Virus record (IMG/VR): IMGVR_UViG_3300032313_000534
Coordinates: 1 to 35,440 of that record
Source: a virus
Direction: 5' to 3' (one strand)
Length of the DNA: 35,440 nt
Shown one piece after another: positions 6,720 through 13,160 of the stretch. Numbering within the stretch: the stretch's first letter is position 1; each line of letters begins with the position of its first letter. The notes beneath the pieces were generated by a model. It saw nothing but the letters and a program-made list of their open reading frames with translations, made no database searches and was not told the origin of the DNA. The translations under genes and the position numbers were made by a program.

Positions 6720-7709
6720 ATGAGATATCTAATTGTAGACACCGCAAACACATTCTTTCGTGCTCGTCATTCGGCACATCGTCAATCAGACACATGGGAT
6801 AAGTTAGGGTTTGCTATCCATGTTACCCTGGCGTCAGTTAATAAAGCGTGGCGTGATCAGAAAGCCGACCATGTCGTATTCTGTCTGGAGGGACGGAGCT
6901 GGCGCAAAGATTTCTACGAACCGTATAAGAAAAATCGTGCAGTTGCAAGGGCGGCTCTCACGGAGACGGAAGCCGAAGAGGACCGACTTTTTTGGGAAGC
7001 TTTCGATAATCTTAAGACTTTCTTGTCTGAAAAGACTAATTGTACCGTACTCCAGCACAGCGAACTTGAAGCAGATGATCTTATCTCCGGTTGGATCTGG
7101 AACCATCCCAATGACAGTCATATTATTGTCTCATCCGATACTGACTTTTACCAATTGCTGGCATCGAATGTACAACAATACAATGGTGTTGCCGACGAGC
7201 TTCATACACTAGAAGGTATCTTTGACAAGAAAGGTAAACTGGTCATTGACAAAAAAACCAAAGAGCCTAAAGTCATACCTGATCCAAAATGGATCCTGTT
7301 TGAGAAGTGCATGCGTGGTGATCCAACAGATAATGTTTTTTCCGCATACCCCGGTGTCAGAACAAAAGGTAGCAAAAATAAGGTTGGTCTCACTGAAGCT
7401 TTTGCTGACCGAGATAAGAAGGGATTTGATTGGAACAACCTTATGCTTCAAAGATGGACAGATCATAACGGTATGGAGCATAGAGTATTAGACGATTACA
7501 ATCGTAACGTTACTCTAGTGGATCTCGCTGCACAACCTGAGAACATTAAAGCAAAGATTGATGAAACTGTTCGAGCAGGTGCTGTAAAGCAAAGTAGATC
7601 AATGATAGGTGCACAGTTTCTCAAGTTCTGTGGCAAATACGAACTGAATAGATTAAGTGAGCATTCTTCAAATTATGCAGAACTATTAAGTGCGGAGTAT
7701 CCTGAATGA
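6720..7709 (+). CDS. rnh: T4 RNase H-like 5'-3' exonuclease / flap nuclease
   Basis: 329 residues. The FEN-like metal-binding acidic residues and helices are visible: IVDTANTFFRAR (D7), WRKDFYEPYKKNR (about 61-73), ELEADDLI with E117, D119 and D120, SSDTDF with D140 and D142, and MRGDPTDN with D201 and D204, followed by a helix-hairpin-helix-like segment. In T4 this enzyme removes RNA primers and 5' flaps during lagging-strand synthesis. Length matches T4 RNase H (about 305). The ATG overlaps the likely transcription start, and the gene ends with an ATGA overlap with a membrane-protein gene. Confidence 0.9.
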   Translation: MRYLIVDTANTFFRARHSAHRQSDTWDKLGFAIHVTLASVNKAWRDQKADHVVFCLEGRSWRKDFYEPYKKNRAVARAALTETEAEEDRLFWEAFDNLKTFLSEKTNCTVLQHSELEADDLISGWIWNHPNDSHIIVSSDTDFYQLLASNVQQYNGVADELHTLEGIFDKKGKLVIDKKTKEPKVIPDPKWILFEKCMRGDPTDNVFSAYPGVRTKGSKNKVGLTEAFADRDKKGFDWNNLMLQRWTDHNGMEHRVLDDYNRNVTLVDLAAQPENIKAKIDETVRAGAVKQSRSMIGAQFLKFCGKYELNRLSEHSSNYAELLSAEYPE

Positions 7710-8080
7710 CCACATGGCTTGTACTAGCCTTGTTGTTTGTCAAACACTTTCTAGCAGACTTCTGTTGGCAAAATGATAGAATGATCAAAGACAAAGGGCA
7801 CCTTGGTAGACTAGGCGGATTGCAGCATGCCGGTCTCCATGGTGCTCTAACCTATGTTATACTCATGCATTTCTTAGGTATTCAAGCCTGTGTGATGTTG
7901 GCTGTATTTGATGCTGTAGTTCATTACACTGTAGATTTAGCACATCGTAGAGCGACTGTTAGATTAAGCACAGAGTCGGATGCTTTTTGGTTTTGGATTG
8001 GAGTAGATCAATTGACACATGCCATAACTTACTTGTTAATCGGCTTTGTGGTTTCACTTTTATTAGCAGAGTATATATGA
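7706..8080 (+). CDS. DUF3307-like membrane protein
   Basis: 124 residues with about four hydrophobic segments (roughly 3-20, 42-60, 62-80, 90-122). It has the layout of DUF3307: KHFLADFCWQ near the N-terminus, LQHAGLHGALTY, an FDAVVHYTVDLAHRR centre and a final DQLTHAITYLL helix. The role of this family is unknown; inner-membrane location is inferred. The start ATG overlaps the nuclease stop (ATGA) and the stop overlaps the next ATG in the same way. Confidence 0.75.
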   Translation: MTTWLVLALLFVKHFLADFCWQNDRMIKDKGHLGRLGGLQHAGLHGALTYVILMHFLGIQACVMLAVFDAVVHYTVDLAHRRATVRLSTESDAFWFWIGVDQLTHAITYLLIGFVVSLLLAEYI

Positions 8081-8421
8081 TTAGAGATGTACACGGAGGA
8101 GCTCATATTTTAGTATCAAATGGCTACTCACATAAGCCAAATATTAGTCCTGGTGCACAAAGTGCCGGTATGGTTAGATACAGTACTAATACGAATTGTT
8201 TAGAAGTATATGATGGTATTGGTTGGCAACCCATTGGTACAGCATCTCCTACTATAGAGCTGTCGCCAATGGCAAGACAAGCAGTAGATTGGGCTGTACG
8301 TAAACAACAAGAAGAAGATGATCTTCAATCATTAATGAAAAAGCACCCTGGATTACGAGACTTGCACGACAAATTAGAAATGATGAAGGTACTATGTCAA
8401 GAAGAGGAGAAACAAAAATGA
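8077..8421 (+). CDS. Conserved phage protein with tail-fibre-like N-terminal motif
   Basis: 114 residues from ATG 8077 (ATGA overlap); the longer in-frame opening at 7987 is inside the membrane protein and is rejected. An N-terminal segment SPGAQSAGMVRYSTNTN followed by LEVYDGIGWQPI resembles the short GxMxYNtxtnxlEvYDGxxW repeats of phage tail/baseplate proteins. The C-terminal half (ARQAVDWAVRKQQEEDDLQ onward) is helical and coiled-coil-like. A small virion or assembly protein is plausible but not shown. Confidence 0.72.
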   Translation: MIRDVHGGAHILVSNGYSHKPNISPGAQSAGMVRYSTNTNCLEVYDGIGWQPIGTASPTIELSPMARQAVDWAVRKQQEEDDLQSLMKKHPGLRDLHDKLEMMKVLCQEEEKQK

Positions 8422-8771
8422 AATGGTTTAATCGATTGGTGTGGCGACTTTCTCGTAATGCATGGGATCAACACGAAGAATTCATGGAAGAAGAAAGAAA
8501 TCGAGCTCGCACCACTTTACGACAAGCAAGAATCAATCGTGCCAGTACAAGTACTGCGTGGCCTATTGAAGAAGTGCGAGAAAACGATCAACTTCGTGCT
8601 AACAGCATGCATTTTAAATTGTACAACTGTGTTGGCGGTCATATTCTTGAAACCAGTTGTTATAATAGTAGAACTGACGACAATGAGCATACTCTTTACA
8701 TGATACACGAAGAAGATGATTTCGCTAAACAGATAGCACAAGCAATCATGTTGGAGCAAATGAAACTATGA
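8418..8771 (+). CDS. Conserved phage protein, paralogue of the next gene
   Basis: 117 residues from ATG 8418, with GAGGAGA a few bases upstream and an ATGA overlap with the previous stop; the TTG-type opening at 8394 is rejected. The N-terminal part is basic and helical (RLVWRLSRNAWDQHEEF). The C-terminal 50 residues (FKLYNCVGGHILET, HTLYMIHEEDDFAKQIAQAI) match the layout of the following 91-residue protein, implying a tandem duplication with an N-terminal extension on this copy. Function unknown. Confidence 0.7.
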   Translation: MKWFNRLVWRLSRNAWDQHEEFMEEERNRARTTLRQARINRASTSTAWPIEEVRENDQLRANSMHFKLYNCVGGHILETSCYNSRTDDNEHTLYMIHEEDDFAKQIAQAIMLEQMKL

Positions 8772-9043
8772 GCAATTACACTATGTCTGCTGGACAAATT
8801 GGTCCGTTGTCTGTGGGACAGATATCTCAAATTGACATTGGGTCGTATAATCCCGACAAAAAACTTCCTAATAAAAAAATCTCAATTGATGTACATACCG
8901 CCCACGGAGGATATGTTCTAAAATTGTCAAAAGGCATATATGGCGTAGAGGACGATATGTATGTTATCGGTGATAATCAAGATCTTGGGCAAGAGATTGG
9001 AAAAATTATTACACACACTTTCTTAAAGACCGAACATGAGTGA
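8768..9043 (+). CDS. Conserved phage protein, paralogue of the previous gene
   Basis: 91 residues, ATGA overlap at the start. After a Gly/Ser-rich N-terminus (SAGQIGPLSVGQISQ) it has ISIDVHTAHGGYVLKL and DDMYVIGDNQDLGQEIGKIITHTFL, aligning with the C-terminal half of the preceding gene at the GG-x-[VI]-L and [LM]Y-x-I positions and the closing helix. Function unknown. The C-terminus overlaps the next gene by eight bases. Confidence 0.7.
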   Translation: MSNYTMSAGQIGPLSVGQISQIDIGSYNPDKKLPNKKISIDVHTAHGGYVLKLSKGIYGVEDDMYVIGDNQDLGQEIGKIITHTFLKTEHE

Positions 9044-9509
9044 ATTGATCGCTAAACCAGTAATTAAAAATAAGTTTTGGGTAGTAGAAGAATCAGGTAA
9101 CAAGATTGCTACTATTCAAGCCCGTGATGACGGAGGATATGCTTACGTACACGACGAACAAAGAGAATATTTTCCATCGGTGAACAACTTAAAACAAAAA
9201 TACAACATAAAATTTAGCAATTTAGAAAAACCCAAAAAAGAAAATAATAAAACAGTGTATGGATATCCTATCACCGGAAAAGCATACAATCAAGTATGGG
9301 ATGTTCAACGGCGATTACCAATATATAGCAAAACATCAAACAGTAAAAGTTTGTTTTGTGCTGGATATTATTTGATCAAATTAAATTATGAATGGACAGA
9401 AAATTTTTGTCCAAAAAATATCACAGTGGGTAGATATGAATATCTTGGTCCATTCAAGACCAAAAACGAAATGCAGCAAATGTTAAAGGAACAAATATGC
9501 AAAAATTGA
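9036..9509 (+). CDS. Conserved phage protein, unknown
   Basis: 157 residues, ATG 9036. Beta-rich: FWVVEESGNKIATIQARDDGG, then a YPITGKAYNQVWDVQRRLPIY centre, FCAGYYLIKLNYEW, and a C-terminal RYEYLGPFKTKNEMQQML. I recognise the order VWDVQRxLPxYxKT, FCAGYYxI, GPFKTKxEMQQ as recurring in T4-like marine phages, where it has no assigned role. It sits in the same run of small genes and overlaps the following start by 13 bases. Confidence 0.75.
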   Translation: MSELIAKPVIKNKFWVVEESGNKIATIQARDDGGYAYVHDEQREYFPSVNNLKQKYNIKFSNLEKPKKENNKTVYGYPITGKAYNQVWDVQRRLPIYSKTSNSKSLFCAGYYLIKLNYEWTENFCPKNITVGRYEYLGPFKTKNEMQQMLKEQICKN

Positions 9510-9706
9510 GTCTAGCAGTTAAAAATTTTAACGAGCGTGTTAAGACCATGAATCAAACCGGCGGTAAACAAATAGCTTTGTCTGCAGAAGAAGCTAGAAA
9601 TTTACATGCTGACATATTCAATTTGCTTGCAAGCATCGCAGAACTACATAGCACATCAGAACCCTTGCAACCAACCTCATTGAATTTGGACGGAGGGGAT
9701 TTTTAA
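9497..9706 (+). CDS. Small helical phage protein, unknown
   Basis: 69 residues, ATG 9497, inside the end of the previous gene. One long helix-forming region (LSAEEARNLHADIFNLLASIAEL) and a polar tail ending LDGGDF. A perfect hairpin follows the stop directly. No family recognised. Confidence 0.65.
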   Translation: MQKLSLAVKNFNERVKTMNQTGGKQIALSAEEARNLHADIFNLLASIAELHSTSEPLQPTSLNLDGGDF

Positions 9707-9726
9707 CGTAAACTACCCAGTTTACG
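9707..9726 (+). terminator. Perfect 8-bp hairpin after the 9497 gene
   Basis: CGTAAACT (9707-9714), loop ACCC, AGTTTACG (9719-9726). It begins at the base after the stop codon and lacks a downstream T-run. It is therefore at best a weak terminator or a 3'-end protecting hairpin. A late-type motif follows within three bases. Confidence 0.45.
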
Positions 9727-9727
9727 G

Positions 9728-9735
9728 CATAAATA
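9728..9735 (+). promoter_or_regulatory. T4-late-type promoter motif CATAAATA
   Basis: Same octamer as at 3815-3822. It lies between a hairpin and the 9756 gene, about 20 bases before its ATG and next to an AAGG ribosome site, a placement that fits a late promoter. Tentative. Confidence 0.4.
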
Positions 9736-9755
9736 CATAGTTCAAGGAAAAAGCA

Positions 9756-10043
9756 ATGTCCAGACCAAAGCCAACAATATTGTTAGAGCATGTCAATAAA
9801 TCTAACTACAAAAGCGATCAAGTTCTCAGCAGCGAAGGAATTTGGGCAGTATTCTATGACAACAAACCAATCAATCTAAAAAGTTCCAATATGTTGGTTG
9901 CGTATCCAGGTCCAAAATATAAAAAAGTCAGCTTTAGTAACAGCGGACATGCCATCAATCTCGCCAAAAAACTCAACATCCTTTTCAAAACTGATAAATT
10001 CACTGTGGTCCTAATGAAACAAGGTGACCAAATCTACCCGTAA
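9756..10043 (+). CDS. Conserved phage protein, unknown
   Basis: 95 residues, ATG 9756, preceded by AAGGAAAAA. Beta-strand pattern (GIWAVFYDNKPINLK, MLVAYPGPKYKKVSFS), then a helix (GHAINLAKKLNILFKT). The first gene after a hairpin and late-type motif, hence possibly the start of a separately controlled late unit. No family function known. Confidence 0.72.
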   Translation: MSRPKPTILLEHVNKSNYKSDQVLSSEGIWAVFYDNKPINLKSSNMLVAYPGPKYKKVSFSNSGHAINLAKKLNILFKTDKFTVVLMKQGDQIYP

Positions 10044-10389
10044 TCAGCAATCATACACTGAGGATATATTACAAGCGGCAGGACAAAATGCTGCAGAATA
10101 TCCTCGATATGTACGAGTTTGGTGGTGGAATCACACAGATCCAAAAAATCTTAGACTATCCAAACTTGGGATACAGTTTATAAAGAAGTCGACAAAGATT
10201 CCAGTGTACGAATGTCATCTACCTGAATTATTAAAAAATCGCACATTGATACAAATGAGCCGATTATTAACATGTCCGTATTATATACAAAAACTTGATG
10301 AAATAGTACTACTCGGCGAAGAAGAAACTGTACTAATAAAATTACACGCCGACAATCTACAGCAGTATCTTGACAACTTGCAACTTTAA
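10024..10389 (+). CDS. Conserved phage protein, unknown
   Basis: 121 residues from GTG 10024, overlapping the previous gene by 20 bases; no ATG lies near the N-terminus and homology-like content begins almost at once. Features: YPRYVRVWWWNHTDP, LRLSKLGIQFIKK, and a helical C-terminus. The RLSKLGIQF-K pattern resembles small phage proteins that carry a winged-helix-like segment, but I cannot assign one. Confidence 0.65.
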   Translation: MTKSTRNQQSYTEDILQAAGQNAAEYPRYVRVWWWNHTDPKNLRLSKLGIQFIKKSTKIPVYECHLPELLKNRTLIQMSRLLTCPYYIQKLDEIVLLGEEETVLIKLHADNLQQYLDNLQL

Positions 10390-10395
10390 CAACCG

Positions 10396-10424
10396 TTGCA
10401 CATAAAGGCTCCTTTTGCTATAAT
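10396..10424 (+). promoter_or_regulatory. Near-consensus sigma70 promoter
   Basis: TTGCAC (10396-10401), 17-base spacer, TATAAT (10419-10424, perfect, with TGC before it). It would start near 10431 and serve the 10452 gene, whose ATG follows AAAGGAG. Confidence 0.75.
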
Positions 10425-10451
10425 GTACGGTTACTAGTGAAAGGAGCTGTT

Positions 10452-10787
10452 ATGTCTGCACATTCGTATATAACAAAGTACAATTCACGTAATAACAATA
10501 AAGCAATTGTCCAATATTACAAAATACCCGCTACAACAAAATGGGTAGAGTATATGTTGGACAAGCATGATGTTAACAAAATATTAATGGATAGCAATTT
10601 TACAACAAAAATGGATTTGTTAGAAGTATTGCAAGTTTTGGAACGTAAAATTGATTATATGTATAAGCATCCAAATTTTGACTTTAGTAAAGCAACATTT
10701 TTGTTTAACAAATTAAAGTCAGCACCAAAAGTTGCACCTTCAGCAACACCCAAAAAAGTTGCAAAAAAGCAACACAAAAAACGGTAG
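10452..10787 (+). CDS. Basic small protein, unknown
   Basis: 111 residues from ATG 10452, chosen because AAAGGAGC precedes it at good spacing; GTG 10437 would include that site. A helical body (TTKMDLLEVLQVLERKIDYM) is followed by an Ala/Pro/Lys tail (KVAPSATPKKVAKKQHKKR) that looks like a nucleic-acid-binding extension. It is under a strong host-type promoter, so early expression is likely. Its last codons overlap the -35 region of the next promoter. Confidence 0.72.
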   Translation: MSAHSYITKYNSRNNNKAIVQYYKIPATTKWVEYMLDKHDVNKILMDSNFTTKMDLLEVLQVLERKIDYMYKHPNFDFSKATFLFNKLKSAPKVAPSATPKKVAKKQHKKR

Positions 10788-10813
10788 ACTAAAAAGACCC
10801 ATTTTGTTATAGT
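10785..10813 (+). promoter_or_regulatory. Sigma70-like promoter, repeat copy A
   Basis: TAGACT (10785-10790), spacer AAAAAGACCCATTTTGT (17), TATAGT (10808-10813). The start seven bases after the -10 is the A of ATG 10820, so the mRNA would be leaderless. The spacer and the start of the -10 are identical to the promoter at 11056. Confidence 0.6.
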
Positions 10814-10819
10814 TTGATT

Positions 10820-11050
10820 ATGAAATTTATTTTATTATTTGTTGCACTTAATCAATCCCCAACAATGTTGGGCAGTTACGATTCTGTTAACAGTTGCAAA
10901 AATGCAATTCGTGCAATTTATGCAACACAAATGATTGTACCAAACTTGCAATATTCGCAACAACAACTAGATGTTATAAATCGTGTAATAGATACGCAGT
11001 TGCAATATCAACAAGAATATACGTGTGTTGCTAAAAAGCAACAGAAATAA
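10820..11050 (+). CDS. Small exported-type protein with two cysteines
   Basis: 76 residues from ATG 10820; the in-frame TTG at 10814 lies at the promoter -10. The hydrophobic N-terminus (MKFILLFVALNQS) has a short basic start and reads as a signal peptide or single anchor. The rest has SCKNAIRAIYA, a Gln-rich middle and YTCVAKK. One disulphide between the two cysteines is possible. The layout resembles the 58-residue protein at 3828-4004. Predicted location is membrane or periplasm. No ribosome site precedes the ATG. Confidence 0.65.
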   Translation: MKFILLFVALNQSPTMLGSYDSVNSCKNAIRAIYATQMIVPNLQYSQQQLDVINRVIDTQLQYQQEYTCVAKKQQK

Positions 11051-11055
11051 AACGG

Positions 11056-11084
11056 TTGTCCAAAAAGACCCATTTTGTTATACT
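11056..11084 (+). promoter_or_regulatory. Sigma70-like promoter, repeat copy B
   Basis: TTGTCC (11056-11061), spacer AAAAAGACCCATTTTGT (17), TATACT (11079-11084). It is a near copy of the element at 10785. Here transcription would start near 11091, giving a leader of about 40 bases to ATG 11132 with its own AGGAG site. Confidence 0.65.
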
Positions 11085-11131
11085 ATGTTTGTTGTGTAGT
11101 TAATTTTAACAGTAACTTTTTAGGAGAGTAT

Positions 11132-11590
11132 ATGTCTAAGACTTTTACTTTTGCAGGTACTTGCGTTGAGAATGACGCCGTTGTTTACAAGTTTGCTAAC
11201 GACGCTAGTCGTGCCAAAGCACTTGAGCGGTTTGGTTGCACTGAAGTCAAGCTAGTTGAGTTGCCTAATGCAATGGACAAGGAGACGGCTGTTGCTTATC
11301 TTGCTACTGTGGGCATGACTGCTATTAAGCCAGTTCGTGCAGCCAAGTCAAAGTCAGCTGCTGTCAAGCCTGCAAAGACTGTTGCTGCCAAACTGCCCAA
11401 AGTTAAGACTACAGGTAGCGACGAATTGACTCGCGAGGCTTATGCTGAGGCTATGAGCGAACGTAGTGCCAACGGTATGCCAGTTGTATCGTTTGCACAA
11501 TACAAGCGTGACTCAGCTAAGGCTGTTGCATTCTTCGCCAAGTGTGATGCCAAACTTGCAGCCAAACGTGCAGCGGGCAAGTCTGTATAA
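11132..11590 (+). CDS. Ala/Lys-rich linker protein, unknown
   Basis: 152 residues from ATG 11132, set by TAGGAGAG upstream; an in-frame ATG-less extension to 11075 crosses the promoter. An N-terminal alpha/beta domain (about 1-68) is joined to a C-terminal helical domain (ELTREAYAEAMSERSANG onward) by an Ala-Lys-Pro-rich tether at about 70-95, like the basic tails of histone H1 or HU-type proteins. DNA or RNA binding is a guess. It has its own promoter and a large hairpin after the stop, so it is probably transcribed as a single-gene unit. Confidence 0.75.
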   Translation: MSKTFTFAGTCVENDAVVYKFANDASRAKALERFGCTEVKLVELPNAMDKETAVAYLATVGMTAIKPVRAAKSKSAAVKPAKTVAAKLPKVKTTGSDELTREAYAEAMSERSANGMPVVSFAQYKRDSAKAVAFFAKCDAKLAAKRAAGKSV

Positions 11591-11593
11591 TTT

Positions 11594-11631
11594 AATGAGT
11601 GTCTGTTGTGTAAAAGCGACAGACACTTATT
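11594..11631 (+). terminator. Long hairpin between the 11132 gene and the MoxR gene
   Basis: AATGAGTGTCTGT (11594-11606) pairs with ACAGACACTTATT (11619-11631): 13 base pairs including one G-U, with a 12-base loop. No T-run follows. The right arm overlaps the -35 of the MoxR promoter, so it may be a bifunctional boundary element. Confidence 0.5.
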
Positions 11632-11648
11632 CACGATTATACTATAAT
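11620..11648 (+). promoter_or_regulatory. Sigma70-like promoter for the MoxR gene
   Basis: CAGACA (11620-11625, 4 of 6), 17-base spacer, TATAAT (11643-11648). The start near 11655 gives a short leader with AAGGAG before ATG 11681. Confidence 0.55.
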
Positions 11649-11680
11649 AATGTTTCACACGTTGACAAGGAGAATACTAA

Positions 11681-12787
11681 ATGGCAGTAACTGAAAGTCG
11701 TACTGTAACACCCGAAGAAGCTCGTAATCGTATTTTACGATGCTTCAAGCATAAGCGTCCTGCATTCCTCTGGGGTCCGCCAGGTGTAGGCAAATCCGAA
11801 GTGGTAGCAGACATTGCCGCAGAGCTTGGTGGCTATATGATTGACTTGCGACTATCGCAAATGGAGCCGACTGACATTCGCGGTATTCCATTTTATAACA
11901 AGGATATTGGCAAGATGGATTGGGCTGCTCCTGTTGACTTGCCCGACGAAGAACTAGCGGCACAGTATCCAATTGTAGTATTGCTATTGGACGAGATGAA
12001 TTCGGCTGCACCTGCAGTACAAGCATCGGCGTACCAGCTGATTCTTAATCGTCGTATCGGCAAGTATCGTTTGCCAGACAATGTTGTAATGGTAGCCGCA
12101 GGTAATCGTGATAGTGACAAGGGTGTTACTTATCGTATGCCTAGTCCGTTGGCAAATCGTTTCTTGCATTTGGAAGTTCGACCAGACTTCGAGTCATGGC
12201 AGACCTGGGCAGTTAAAAACAAGATACATCCAGATGTTGTTGGTTATCTTAGTTTCGCTAAAGCTGACATGTTTGATTTTGATCCACGTAGTAACAGTCG
12301 TTCGTTTGCTACACCACGTACTTGGACCTTTGCGTCAGAGTTTTGTCATGATGAAGGCGGTAGTGCTCAAGAACTAACTGACCTAATTGCAGGTTGTGTT
12401 GGCGAGGGTGCGGCTGTCAAGTTTATGGCACATCGTAAACATGCTGCCAACTTGCCCAAGCCCGAAGACATTCTGCAAGGCAAAGTCAAGGAACTCAAGA
12501 CCAAAGAGATTTCAGCCATGTATTCGCTGACAACCAGTATGTGTTATGAGTTGCAAGACTACTATACCAAGAACGGCAAGGACAAGATTGCCGAGTTTCA
12601 CAAAATGGCAGACAACTTCTTGCGTTTTATGATGGATAACTTTACTACTGAAGTTACTGTTATGGGTGCTAGAGTTGCGTTAACAACATACAGTCTGCCA
12701 ATGGTTCCAGGCAAGATGCCAAGCTTTGATGAGTTCCATCAGCGATTTGGTAAGTATGTTTTAGCAGCAGCTGGTAGTTCTAAGTAA
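11681..12787 (+). CDS. MoxR-family AAA+ ATPase
   Basis: 368 residues, ATG 11681 behind AAGGAG. Walker A is GPPGVGKSE (32-40), Walker B VVLLLDEM (99-106), sensor 1 lies in VMVAAGNRD (N142), and an arginine-finger candidate is R160 in SPLANRF. MoxR proteins are ring ATPases that usually work with a VWA-domain protein to insert metals or remodel a client complex; such a partner lies at 14259-15521. The C-terminal part from about 190 is family lid plus unassigned helices. Sampled composition is about 50% G+C (12361-12420), well above its downstream neighbour. The client in a phage setting is unknown. Confidence 0.92.
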   Translation: MAVTESRTVTPEEARNRILRCFKHKRPAFLWGPPGVGKSEVVADIAAELGGYMIDLRLSQMEPTDIRGIPFYNKDIGKMDWAAPVDLPDEELAAQYPIVVLLLDEMNSAAPAVQASAYQLILNRRIGKYRLPDNVVMVAAGNRDSDKGVTYRMPSPLANRFLHLEVRPDFESWQTWAVKNKIHPDVVGYLSFAKADMFDFDPRSNSRSFATPRTWTFASEFCHDEGGSAQELTDLIAGCVGEGAAVKFMAHRKHAANLPKPEDILQGKVKELKTKEISAMYSLTTSMCYELQDYYTKNGKDKIAEFHKMADNFLRFMMDNFTTEVTVMGARVALTTYSLPMVPGKMPSFDEFHQRFGKYVLAAAGSSK

Positions 12788-12790
12788 TTA

Positions 12791-12840
12791 GGTCGCGTGT
12801 GAGGCAGGGGCAGGACTAGATCCGTAAGACCCCTTATTAT
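12791..12840 (+). other. Possible structured RNA / terminator-like element
   Basis: Between the MoxR stop and ATG 12842. AGGGG (12806-12810) can pair with CCCCT (12830-12834), and GGA (12813-12815) with TCC (12821-12823), followed by TATTATTAT. Alternatively GGTC (12791-12794) pairs with GACC (12828-12831), mutually exclusive with the first stem. It could be a weak terminator or a switching leader. No known riboswitch consensus recognised. Confidence 0.35.
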
Positions 12841-12841
12841 T

Positions 12842-13150
12842 ATGAAACTCTTTATTGAACAATTAGATGGCAGGCACAAAGGTTCAGGACATTGGACTCA
12901 TCGTGCTCAATTTGTACGTGACGGTTACGGTCATGTGGCAAGAGAAGAAGTAACACGAAATTTTGTTGAAACACGTAACCAACTCTGGGAAACATTTGGT
13001 CCAGGTTGTGACAGAGAAGAATTATACGGTATAATTAGAGCTACATTAAATGCACCCGAATGGGGTTGGTGGTCTGAAAGGGGAGGCAGTGTTCCTTATA
13101 TATATTTTAAGCGAGGACCAATCTTGACTTGGTTCCTACTACGTACTTGA
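12842..13150 (+). CDS. Hypothetical protein, unknown
   Basis: 102 residues from ATG 12842; no ribosome binding site is visible, so the start is uncertain. The N-terminus HKGSGHWTHRAQFVRDGYG and a middle ETFGPGCDREELYGIIRATLN precede a Trp-rich segment (EWGWWSERGG) and IYFKRG. It reads like a small alpha/beta domain. No family recognised. It lies in the segment between the MoxR and VWA genes. Confidence 0.6.
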   Translation: MKLFIEQLDGRHKGSGHWTHRAQFVRDGYGHVAREEVTRNFVETRNQLWETFGPGCDREELYGIIRATLNAPEWGWWSERGGSVPYIYFKRGPILTWFLLRT

Positions 13151-13160
13151 CAGTAAAAAA

